64,000 bases of DNA from G963663315 sp965208975. GTDB taxonomy: Bacteria > Pseudomonadota > Gammaproteobacteria > Arenicellales > Poriferihabitantaceae. Both the position numbers and the translations under genes were made by a program. Below are positions 56,797 through 64,000 of this stretch, piece by piece (position 1 is the stretch's first letter; each line of letters begins with the position of its first letter). The notes below the pieces were generated by a model. The model was not told the origin of the DNA. It worked only from the letters and a program-made list of their open reading frames with translations, and made no database searches. Location: positions 806,001 to 870,000 of the forward strand of contig CBDBQH010000003.1 of the NCBI GenBank assembly GCA_965208975.1, in the 5' to 3' direction.

Positions 56797-57486
56797 ATGA
56801 CAGAACAACACCTGCAAGTGACTACCGGAACGTCCGGAGTCTTTAGCCGCATTCGGGACGCGATCATGAATGGGGATTATCCATATAATGCGCGACTGCC
56901 TTCCGAGCGCACTTTGTCGGAGCAGTTTTGTGTTGCGCGAGGCACAGTCCGGACCGCGCTGGAACAGCTGGAAAACGCGGCTCTGGTTAAAAAAAAATTC
57001 GGCAGCGGTACGTATGTAAGCTATGACATCCGATTCGAGCAGGATGATATTGCCGAAGAAACCAGCCCGCTGGAACTGATCGAAACCCGGCTGGCGATAG
57101 AACCCCACATTGTCAGGCTGGTCGTATTGAACGCCAACAACCGCGAGCTGAAAAACCTGGAACAGGCATTGCATAACGTCTTGCGTTCAACCCACAGCCC
57201 CGACAATTTCTCGGCGGCGGATGAGGAATTCCACCTCATGCTGGCGCGGTGCTCACACAACCCGCTACTGATCTGGATCTATCAGAAAATCAATGATGTT
57301 CGCAGCCATGCCCAATGGAGCCACAGTAAAACGAACATCCTGACCGCAAGCAAGATCCGGCAATACAACGAACACCATTCGGCATTGGTCAGAAGCATCA
57401 AACAAAGAAATATGGAAGAGGCTTCGAGTCTGATGATCCGTCACCTGACCCAGGCAAAGAGGGATTTGCTTGGCTCAGGCAGATAA
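56797..57486 (+). CDS. GntR/FCD-family transcriptional regulator
   Basis: This 229-residue protein has a winged helix (about 12-78; YNARLPSERTLSEQFCVARG) and an FCD ligand domain (ELIETRLAIEPHIVRL; EEFHLMLARCSHNPLLI; NEHHSALVRSIKQRN). FCD proteins sense organic acids or metabolites and usually repress neighbouring operons. Here it is transcribed away from the operon for amine use, so repression with release by a methylated-amine product is likely, but untested. Confidence 0.88.
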   Translation: MTEQHLQVTTGTSGVFSRIRDAIMNGDYPYNARLPSERTLSEQFCVARGTVRTALEQLENAALVKKKFGSGTYVSYDIRFEQDDIAEETSPLELIETRLAIEPHIVRLVVLNANNRELKNLEQALHNVLRSTHSPDNFSAADEEFHLMLARCSHNPLLIWIYQKINDVRSHAQWSHSKTNILTASKIRQYNEHHSALVRSIKQRNMEEASSLMIRHLTQAKRDLLGSGR

Positions 57487-57502
57487 ACCTTAAAGACCAG
57501 TC

Positions 57503-58015
57503 TTAAGGAGTCACACTCAGTCGAACCGGAGCGCCGGCATCGCCCACCCCGTCATAACCTGCGTATTCAACAGTAAACACGGCCGAATCCGGCGTCAATG
57601 CCTGCTCGAAGTCATCCATCAGAACCCGGTCGCCACGGAACTCGATGTATTTGGATACCGACCCTTCATGAAAGAAAATCAGTACCGACAATAATCCCGC
57701 CGCAATCAGTTGCTGACGCCGCTCACCCGACCAGTCCCAGCCAAACGGGCAACCGCGGGTGCGGTACTGCGGCTTGAATTCCACAAACCCCTTGACCTGC
57801 TGCCACGGGAAATCCGTAATATCCGACAGGTTCAGCGCTGAACCTGATGCCGCCGCTTCACTTGCGTGTTGCGCGAACGCCTGTCTTTGGCTGGCCCGGC
57901 CAACACATTCACTTCTGAGGCTGGAATAATAAAAAACCATGACCGCAACGACAATCAATGGCGCGATGTACAGAACCGGCCTGGCGGGTATGGAATTGAG
58001 CGCCCGGTGAATCAT
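57503..58015 (-). CDS. Membrane-anchored protein of unknown function
   Basis: This 170-residue protein has an N-terminal hydrophobic helix (VLYIAPLIVVAVMVFYYSS) and a periplasmic-type remainder with DITDFPWQQVKGFVEFKPQY and FTVEYAGYDGVGDAGAP, and cysteines at 37 and about 90. No family is recognised. It lies downstream of the amtB group, beyond the terminator hairpin, on the same strand, so it is probably transcribed separately. Its end faces the regulator gene. Confidence 0.6.
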   Translation of the reverse strand: MIHRALNSIPARPVLYIAPLIVVAVMVFYYSSLRSECVGRASQRQAFAQHASEAAASGSALNLSDITDFPWQQVKGFVEFKPQYRTRGCPFGWDWSGERRQQLIAAGLLSVLIFFHEGSVSKYIEFRGDRVLMDDFEQALTPDSAVFTVEYAGYDGVGDAGAPVRLSVTP

Positions 58016-58025
58016 GGATACAAAA

Positions 58026-58055
58026 ACCCTTCCACGGCATACACCGTGGAAGGGT
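58026..58055 (-). terminator. Rho-independent terminator of the amtB group
   Basis: A perfect 12-base stem (ACCCTTCCACGG / CCGTGGAAGGGT) with a six-base loop is followed, on the minus strand, by TTTTTG. It lies 20 bases after the small membrane gene that ends at 58076, so it closes the amtB transcript. Confidence 0.85.
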
Positions 58056-58075
58056 CATTTCCTGGGAATTGCCCG

Positions 58076-58294
58076 TCAGGAATGTTTGTCGAGATAGGCC
58101 CCGATCCCGCCGCTGTCGGTGATCTTCTTCACATCGTTGCCTAACTCACTGGATTCCTCTTTCATTTGCACAATGTGCCAACCTATCCAGAATGCCAGTC
58201 CCAGCACGACTAACAGGGGTTCCGCTCCGACGAAAGGGTATATCGGGCCTGCCACATCGACATTGACCCAGTTTTCTACCATACCAGTTGCCAT
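58076..58294 (-). CDS. Small single-pass membrane protein downstream of amtB
   Basis: This 72-residue protein (MATGMVENWVNVDVAGPIYP) has one membrane helix (LLVVLGLAFWIGWHIV) and a short charged tail. It sits in the amtB transcript, 47 bases after amtB and before the terminator. It is too short for known PII-type regulators and has no GlnK signature. It may be a partner or stability factor of the transporter; this is from position alone. The ATG follows GGAGAT-like bases (58306-58301 on the minus strand). Confidence 0.6.
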   Translation of the reverse strand: MATGMVENWVNVDVAGPIYPFVGAEPLLVVLGLAFWIGWHIVQMKEESSELGNDVKKITDSGGIGAYLDKHS

Positions 58295-58341
58295 AATAAT
58301 CTCCAGGTATCAGTTAAATTAGTGTTGATTGACTCAAATCC

Positions 58342-59748
58342 TCAAGTCTGCGCTTCGTTGCGGATGGCTTCCCGAACAGCGCGGGCATCCTCCTCATTTT
58401 CCACGACAGTATTGATATCCAGACCGGCTATCTCGATTTCACGTGGAATCCGCAGGAGGCCTGACGCATTCAGGATCTTCGACAAAATCCAGGCCGGAAC
58501 GAATCCAAGCACGAAGAACATGATGATGGCGCCGAGGAATTGTCCCCACGGTGAAATGGTCGCGTAGCCCTCGAATGGAGAAGAGGGATAGCCCCACAAC
58601 ATGAAGCCGGCAATCACCACCCCCAGGAATCCGGCATAACCGTGTACCGCTACAGCGCCCACCGCGTCATCAATCTTGAATCGGCGTTCAACCCAGAAGT
58701 GCATCTTATAGATGACGCAAACCACGGCAGCCGCAATCAGCATGGCCTGAATCGGATGATACAGGTCATTCCCCGCAGAAGCGCCGATGACACCGGCAAG
58801 ACCTCCGGAATAGGTCCAGAAAGCGTCTCCTTTCGAGACAATATATCCCGCCATCAAGCCACCGGACAATGACATCAGGAAATTCAGCGTAATTGCCGAA
58901 AGTGTGGTCGGTTGCAGGTAGATATTGGTAGCGCTGAAATACGTCTTGTCGGCGACATCCAGCATGGCGGCCCCGTACACATCTATAATCGGGATATTGC
59001 AGGCCACGTAGAATCCCCAGAATCCGGTATAGATCAGGAACAATCCGATGGTTACCAGCCACGGGTTATGCGGGTTGATGTTTCGCGGTGTGCCATCGGC
59101 GGCGAATTTGCCGATACGCGGCCCGAGAACCACCAGGACGCCGAGAGCGAAGCCACCGGCTACGGCATGAATCACGCCGGATGCGTAAGCGTCATGATAG
59201 CCCAGAATCTGTACCATCCAGCCGTTCCAGGACCATCCCCAGGCGGCGTCAATAATCCAGGTGACCGAACCGATCAGGATAGCCAGCAGCCAGAAGGCGC
59301 TGGGACGAATCCGCTCGATGACAGCGCCGGAAACAATAGACGCGGCCGTCCACGAGAAAAGCAGGAAGGCGGCCCAGAACACGCCATTGATACGGGCCCA
59401 GTACGCGGTATCGTCAGCAGTCAGGGAACCCTGTACCGCAGAACCGCCCATGTGAGCGCCCATCAATTCACTCCAGGGAACCGCCCAGGGAGCGGATACC
59501 AGCCCGCCGTTGATGCCCGGGCCATTGACGAACGCAAAATAAATCCACCACCCGAAGAAGAAAAACGTCACCGTCACCAATGGAATCAGCATGGTGTTTT
59601 TCATTAAAGTGTGCATGTGGTTGCGGTATCGTGAAGCGCCGACCTCATACATACAAAACCCGACGTGAATCAGGAACATCAGTACTACTGTGAGCCAGTA
59701 GTAAAACTCGGTGAATATGATGACCAGCGATGAAAGTTCGTTATCCAT
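58342..59748 (-). CDS. amtB: Ammonium transporter
   Basis: This Amt/Mep/Rh channel has 468 residues from the ATG at 59748 and about eleven membrane helices. Conserved blocks include EFYYWLTVVLMFLIHVGF, TGVIHAVAGG-type SGVIHAVAGGFALG (pore histidine), NPHNPWLVTIGLFLIYTGFW and VHGYAGFLG (second pore histidine). A longer frame to 59859 has no family N-terminus; AGAGGATTAG lies before 59748. It conducts ammonia from ammonium ions. No glnK lies next to it. A small membrane gene follows in the same transcript. Confidence 0.93.
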   Translation of the reverse strand: MDNELSSLVIIFTEFYYWLTVVLMFLIHVGFCMYEVGASRYRNHMHTLMKNTMLIPLVTVTFFFFGWWIYFAFVNGPGINGGLVSAPWAVPWSELMGAHMGGSAVQGSLTADDTAYWARINGVFWAAFLLFSWTAASIVSGAVIERIRPSAFWLLAILIGSVTWIIDAAWGWSWNGWMVQILGYHDAYASGVIHAVAGGFALGVLVVLGPRIGKFAADGTPRNINPHNPWLVTIGLFLIYTGFWGFYVACNIPIIDVYGAAMLDVADKTYFSATNIYLQPTTLSAITLNFLMSLSGGLMAGYIVSKGDAFWTYSGGLAGVIGASAGNDLYHPIQAMLIAAAVVCVIYKMHFWVERRFKIDDAVGAVAVHGYAGFLGVVIAGFMLWGYPSSPFEGYATISPWGQFLGAIIMFFVLGFVPAWILSKILNASGLLRIPREIEIAGLDINTVVENEEDARAVREAIRNEAQT

Positions 59749-59864
59749 ATCTAATCCTCTGTAATAATGATTAAATTTATTTGTTTCAATATCTTTAATT
59801 AGGGAGACTTTAGCTTTAATTACCTTAGCCTTTATACAAGGCTTGCGATTAACTTGCAAGAGGG

Positions 59865-59893
59865 TGTTTAGTCTGGCCCGGAATCCGGTATAA
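59865..59893 (+). promoter_or_regulatory. Possible promoter for the cytochrome c gene
   Basis: TATAAT at 59888-59893 lies 70 bases before the cytochrome ATG. A weak -35 (TGTTTA, 59865-59870) is 17 bases away. The rest of the amtB-cytochrome intergenic space is AT-rich and should hold the amtB promoter, which I could not define (no sigma54 consensus found). Confidence 0.35.
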
Positions 59894-59963
59894 TCCGGCA
59901 GTCACGGAATCGGCGTGTCGGTCGAAATGTCCGGTGTCAGCCTTTAATCAAAACCAGTTGCCG

Positions 59964-60398
59964 ATGAATATGAAAATTCTGCGTATCACCATCCTGTCCG
60001 GCCTCGCCTCGCTGTTTTCTCTGGCGGCAGTCGCAAACCATAATTCCATGGAATCCCTGAAGGCCCGGATCTCTGCAACAGGCGTCCTCAATGTCGATGA
60101 AAACAAGGTCGCCGCCGCCCCATCCGGGCAATCCGAAGCCGCCCCCGCAGACGGTGAAGCCGTTTATCAGGCTACCTGCGCAACCTGTCATAGCGCCGGT
60201 ATCGCCGGCTCGCCGATAGTTGGCGATGTGGATGACTGGACAGTCCGGCTTGAGCAGGGCTTCGACACACTGGTCACACACGCACTCGAAGGTTATACCG
60301 GAGCCACCGGATTCATGCCGGCGAAGGGCGGCAATCCGGCGCTCAGCGATGAGGCCGTCACCGCCGCCGTACAATTCATGATGGACCAGTCCAGATAA
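59964..60398 (+). CDS. Cytochrome c5-type protein
   Basis: This 144-residue periplasmic monohaem cytochrome has a signal peptide (MNMKILRITILSGLASLFSL), then ATCATCHSAG with Cys72/Cys75/His76 binding haem. Met118 (TGFMPAKGG) is the sixth ligand. The class is cytochrome c5/c555 (C-terminal QFMMDQS). It carries electrons in respiration. A start at 59934 (GTG) would add ten residues before the signal peptide and is less likely. Confidence 0.9.
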   Translation: MNMKILRITILSGLASLFSLAAVANHNSMESLKARISATGVLNVDENKVAAAPSGQSEAAPADGEAVYQATCATCHSAGIAGSPIVGDVDDWTVRLEQGFDTLVTHALEGYTGATGFMPAKGGNPALSDEAVTAAVQFMMDQSR

Positions 60399-60469
60399 GC
60401 CGCTCCAGCGAGATCAACCCCGATACCCGCCGCCGATAGCCGCCGACAAATGAATAGCGCCGCTCGCCG

Positions 60470-61249
60470 ATGACTGAAACCCGGCATCTGATTACAAAGA
60501 CGGAGCGATCGGTTGCGACCATCACCCTGAATCGTCCGCGTCAATACAATGCCCTGTCCGCAGAATTGCTCGATTCAATTTGTAACGCGCTGGATACCAT
60601 AGCCGGGGACGACACGGTCCGCGCGGTCATTCTCGCGGCCAACGGCAAAGCCTTTTGCGCCGGACACGATCTGAAGCAGATGCGCGAAAACGCGGACTGT
60701 GCGGCGCACCACCGGCTGTTCAGCAAATGCAGCGAAATGATGCAGAAAATAGTCAATCTGCCGCAGCCGGTGATCGCCCGCGTCCAGGGCATGGCCACCG
60801 CCGCCGGTTGCCAGCTGGTTGCGACCTGTGACATGGCTATAGCCTGTGAAACCGCACAATTCGCCGTATCGGGAATCCGGGTCGGACTGTTCTGTTCAAC
60901 TCCCGCCGTGGCATTGAGCCGCAACATATCCCGCAAACGCGCCATGCAAATGCTGATGACCGGAGATTTTATTGACGCCTCCACAGCGCTCGAATACGGC
61001 CTGATCAATCAAGTGGTCGAACCACAGATGCTGAACCGGGCAACCGCTGAACTGGTCGGGAAAATCATCCGCCACCCCAGCCGGGTGGTGAGCCTGGGGA
61101 AAAAAATGTTCTATCAGCAACTCAACCAGGATCTTGTCACCGCCTATCAGGGCGCGACTGAAACCATTTCCGGCAACATGATGCTCGAAGAAACCATCGA
61201 GGGGATTGACGCCTTCATCGAAAAACGCCCGCCCGGCTGGGCGGATTGA
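60470..61249 (+). CDS. Enoyl-CoA hydratase/isomerase family protein
   Basis: This 259-residue crotonase has TLNRPRQYNALSAELLDSIC, FCAGHDLKQM (oxyanion-hole region) and RVQGMATAAGCQLVATCDMA, with a second-glutamate type FAVSGIRVGLFCSTPAVALS. The GHDL form points to the ECHDC3/FadB1-like branch rather than true short-chain hydratases. It lies upstream of a LeuB-like gene by 21 bases, so they may be one unit. The substrate is unknown. Confidence 0.85.
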   Translation: MTETRHLITKTERSVATITLNRPRQYNALSAELLDSICNALDTIAGDDTVRAVILAANGKAFCAGHDLKQMRENADCAAHHRLFSKCSEMMQKIVNLPQPVIARVQGMATAAGCQLVATCDMAIACETAQFAVSGIRVGLFCSTPAVALSRNISRKRAMQMLMTGDFIDASTALEYGLINQVVEPQMLNRATAELVGKIIRHPSRVVSLGKKMFYQQLNQDLVTAYQGATETISGNMMLEETIEGIDAFIEKRPPGWAD

Positions 61250-61270
61250 CTGAAAATCAGGTACGAATCC

Positions 61271-62362
61271 GTGAATACATACAATATCGCCCTGATGCCC
61301 GGAGACGGCATCGGCCCGGAAATCATGGAACAGGGAGTCAAGGCGCTGCGGGTGATCGAACAACGCAACGAAGTAACCTTCAACCTGATACCGGCGGCTT
61401 TTGGCGCATCCGCATGGTTCAAGACCGGCAGCAGCTTCCCCCCGGAGTCAGTGGAAATCTGTGATCGGGCGGACGCGATTCTGAAAGGCACGATCGGCCT
61501 GAGTCACGAGGAGTCAAAAAAAATCCCGGTTGACGAACAGCCCGAACGCGGCGCCCTGCTGCCGATGCGCCGCCGCTATGATACCTTCGCCAATTTCAGG
61601 CCGGTGTACCTGCCGCCCTCGCTCGGTCATTTCTCACCGCTTAAGCCGGAGATCGTGGGGGATGGCATCGACATCATGATCATCCGCGAGCTGGTTGGCG
61701 GGATTTATTTCGGAGAAAAGGAAACCGGCGTCAATGAACAGGGATTGCGTTATGTCCGGGAAACGCTCGAATACGACGAAAGGCTGATCAAACGAATCGT
61801 CGATGTCGCCTTCGCCACCGCCATGAAGCGCCGGAAGAAGCTGCATAACATTCACAAGAGCAATGTCCTGAAATCCAGCATATTATGGACAGACATTATT
61901 GATGAAACCGCCGCGGATTTCCCCGAAGTTGAAGTCATCCACATGCTGGTCGATGCCGCCGCCACTCATTTATGCCTGAATCCGGGTCAATTCGACGTCA
62001 TGTTGATGGAGAATATGTTCGGCGATATTCTGAGCGATCAGGCTGGCGGCCTGCTCGGTTCACTGGGGCTGATGCCTTCCGCCTGTATGGGGCCGGATAA
62101 ATCCTATTACGAGCCTTCGCATGGCTCGGCGCCGGATATTGCTGGCAGGAACATCGCCAATCCATATTCGATGATTGGTTCCGTCGCCATGATGCTCGAT
62201 ATGAGCTTCAATATGGCCGCTGAAGCCAGAAATGTGTGGGCGGCGATGGAGTCTGTATTCGCCGCCGGTTATTCGACTGCCGACCTGGCCGCGCCATCCG
62301 GTTCCAGCGTAACCCTGGTCAGTACCGAGGAATTCGGCGACCGGGTGGCAGAGGCGCTATAA
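61271..62362 (+). CDS. LeuB-like isopropylmalate/isocitrate-family dehydrogenase
   Basis: This 363-residue NAD-dependent beta-decarboxylating dehydrogenase has ALMPGDGIGPEIMEQGVKAL, the LeuB-typical RELVGGIYFGEKE, an ENMFGDILSDQAGGLLGSLG block and EPSHGSAPDIAGRNIANPYS. It binds 3-isopropylmalate or a related malate. The missing leuC/D neighbours mean it may be a paralogue acting on another substrate. The start is GTG 61271. Confidence 0.85.
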   Translation: MNTYNIALMPGDGIGPEIMEQGVKALRVIEQRNEVTFNLIPAAFGASAWFKTGSSFPPESVEICDRADAILKGTIGLSHEESKKIPVDEQPERGALLPMRRRYDTFANFRPVYLPPSLGHFSPLKPEIVGDGIDIMIIRELVGGIYFGEKETGVNEQGLRYVRETLEYDERLIKRIVDVAFATAMKRRKKLHNIHKSNVLKSSILWTDIIDETAADFPEVEVIHMLVDAAATHLCLNPGQFDVMLMENMFGDILSDQAGGLLGSLGLMPSACMGPDKSYYEPSHGSAPDIAGRNIANPYSMIGSVAMMLDMSFNMAAEARNVWAAMESVFAAGYSTADLAAPSGSSVTLVSTEEFGDRVAEAL

Positions 62363-62401
62363 CCATTCGCCCGCGCCGGGCCGTCAGGCCGCTCGCCACC
62401 A

Positions 62402-63427
62402 TCAGGAAGAGCGCGCCGTCTCCTTCTCGGCCAGGGCGCGTCGACGCTCATTGATCAGCCGGTCTCCTTCCTCGGTGCCGTCATGAAAGCTGCCAAACTT
62501 CCGGTCCCAGGGTGTTTCCGGCGTTCCATAATTACAGTCAATGAAGCGGTGATGGAGCTGATGATAGAAGTCTCCCCACTGAAGACTGAATCCGCGAAAC
62601 AGTCTGATCCTGTGGTAACCACAATGGGAAACCGGCCCGCCAATGGTATGCAGCATGGCATTGAAAATGACATGCACCGGATGGGATGCGATCAGGAAAT
62701 AGATCAACAGGTCAGAGTACAACCCGATATGCTCAAGCGGGTGCATGGCATGACCCGACCATGGCCCGATATTGACATTCTTGTGGTGCCAGGAATGGAT
62801 GTGTTTATACAGAGGGCCGACGTGAAGCAGTCGGTGATACCAGTAAAAATGAATTCCGCTCCAGACCGGAACCAGCAGCGTCAACCCGATAAACCAGCCT
62901 GGATTTTCGGTAACGGTGAGCAGGGCAATATGGCCGTTGGCATATCCCCACAGCATCAGACATTCAAACCCGGCGCCGACCGGCACAGAAGAGCACAGTG
63001 TCCAGAACATATTATCCCGCACCTGATTGCGGAAATGAAATATCCTGGAATTTCTGGCGAAAGGCCGGGCAATATATCGGCTCTCATCATCCTGATTACG
63101 GAAAACATACAGTAACCAGTGCAGGCCACCCGCAACCACCAGCACGACAACCAGATTCCGAATCAGGATTTCCAGCATCCAGTCCGCCTGAAAAACAACC
63201 GCGCGTTCAATGGCTGGCGTGAACCATGTCCATATCACAATGGAGATGACCAGAATAATGAATCGCAGACCCAGCGGTCGCCACTCATCAAGCAGGTATT
63301 TCAGGATAGAGGCCAGCCGGAACGGAGGCTCAAGAGGCGCCGCATGTTTCAGTGGAAGAGCCGGAGTGAAGTACCACGTTTTTCGCCGGGCTGAGGCGCC
63401 GGGAGCACTCGCAGAAGATTGGTTCAT
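62402..63427 (-). CDS. Sterol desaturase/fatty acid hydroxylase family protein
   Basis: This 341-residue membrane di-iron enzyme has the histidine clusters HRLLH, HSWHH, a third HPLEH-type box and HQLHH. About five hydrophobic segments surround them (residues about 50-230). Members hydroxylate or desaturate lipids such as sterols, carotenoids or ornithine lipids. Product and substrate are unknown. It converges with the LeuB-like gene. Confidence 0.85.
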   Translation of the reverse strand: MNQSSASAPGASARRKTWYFTPALPLKHAAPLEPPFRLASILKYLLDEWRPLGLRFIILVISIVIWTWFTPAIERAVVFQADWMLEILIRNLVVVLVVAGGLHWLLYVFRNQDDESRYIARPFARNSRIFHFRNQVRDNMFWTLCSSVPVGAGFECLMLWGYANGHIALLTVTENPGWFIGLTLLVPVWSGIHFYWYHRLLHVGPLYKHIHSWHHKNVNIGPWSGHAMHPLEHIGLYSDLLIYFLIASHPVHVIFNAMLHTIGGPVSHCGYHRIRLFRGFSLQWGDFYHQLHHRFIDCNYGTPETPWDRKFGSFHDGTEEGDRLINERRRALAEKETARSS

Positions 63428-63621
63428 CGCCTTATATTTCCTGTAAATGTCGACCCAAGCCGAAACAAGAATTCACCAATGTCATGCTATCGAATTACTA
63501 AAAACCCGCATAGCGACGCAACTGTATCCGAAAAGCCCGGCAACGAGTGCGGGAGCGCATTTCCGTTAGCGGAATTGAATCAGCACACACTCCGTATTGT
63601 CAACAATAATTTGAACCGTTA

Positions 63622-63651
63622 TTGACATAACACCGGGAAACCTTCCATAAT
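63622..63651 (+). promoter_or_regulatory. Sigma70 promoter of the phase-variable cassette 2
   Basis: TTGACA (63622-63627), 18 bases, then CATAAT (63646-63651) and CCACACAAGC. It parallels the promoter at 21299-21329 and precedes the leader at 63726 by about 75 bases. Confidence 0.6.
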
Positions 63652-63725
63652 CCACACAAGCATCATTCCCCCTTGAGCGGGAATCCAACAGAGGCAACGA
63701 GTCACGAAACAGCAGGAACAAGAAT

Positions 63726-63947
<222 letters not shown>

Positions 63948-63972
63948 CTTCCCGACTATCTGATTCTTCCCC

Positions 63973-64000
63973 TGCGGGACGGCACGGAGACCGTCCCCTA
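63973..64000 (+). repeat. R2 repeat copy at the window edge
   Basis: GCGGGACGGCACGGAGACCG and then TCCCCTA are identical to 21687-21714. The position after the tract is the same as in cassette 1, so the cassettes are parallel up to the end of the window. Confidence 0.7.

Noticed and set aside
59749..59930. Sigma54/NtrC promoter for amtB
   Set aside because: No GG-N10-GC type element could be found on the minus strand.

Overview
The window looks like a chromosomal segment of a free-living or host-associated marine-type gammaproteobacterium. The evidence is gammaproteobacterial gene neighbourhoods (dapF-DUF484-xerC, and rhodanese-secB-gpsA), plus a methylated-amine gene set: trimethylamine monooxygenase, trimethylamine N-oxide demethylase, and a glutamyl-methylamide/N-methylglutamate-type operon. 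No RNA gene, CRISPR array or complete insertion sequence was found.

Region 1 (1-18 kb) is a defence and addiction island. A RelE/ParE toxin-antitoxin module (536-1089) is followed on the minus strand by an AT-richer pair, druH-druE (10809 to 1217), which I read as Druantia type III. Both sides of that pair carry copies of the same toxin-antitoxin locus; the right-hand copy is truncated. Next come a small coiled-coil membrane protein, a 1735-residue fusion of exonuclease-like, RecQ and UvrD-type helicase modules (12068-17275), and a ParDE module.

Region 2 (18-32 kb) is metabolic: an FlK-like thioesterase, a class III aminotransferase, a DAO-type oxidase, a CoA-transferase, a PLP-dependent desulfhydrase/deaminase-like enzyme and EtfBA, plus an N-terminally truncated thiamine-diphosphate enzyme. 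In the middle lies a 1669-residue Calx-beta/beta-barrel surface protein. It is preceded by a promoter, a translated leader and a 21-unit GCAA tract, and the tract appears to be a translational phase switch set to OFF by one unit.

Region 3 (32-42 kb) is housekeeping: hisN-like phosphatase, hppA, xerC/DUF484/dapF, ctp protease, rhodanese, secB, gpsA and panB. Region 4 (42-60 kb) holds tmm and tdm, two tandem AAA-ATPase/PDDEXK proteins that share a nearly identical 3' half, pdxJ, the glutamyl-methylamide operon with a divergent FCD-family regulator, and amtB with a small membrane partner. Region 5 (60-64 kb) has a cytochrome c, an enoyl-CoA hydratase, a LeuB-like dehydrogenase and a sterol-desaturase-family hydroxylase. 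It ends in a second copy of the promoter-leader-tetranucleotide cassette (AGCC units), which presumably opens another surface gene beyond the window.

The genes would link as follows. Tmm and Tdm convert trimethylamine to dimethylamine and formaldehyde. GMA synthetase, the MgsABC-type synthase and the FAD oxidase would handle monomethylamine, and AmtB would move ammonium. No dimethylamine monooxygenase is present in this window. Families of short hairpin repeats (with GTAGGGG ends, or ATTCCC..GGGAAT) are scattered through the intergenic DNA and sit at the 5' ends of several genes.
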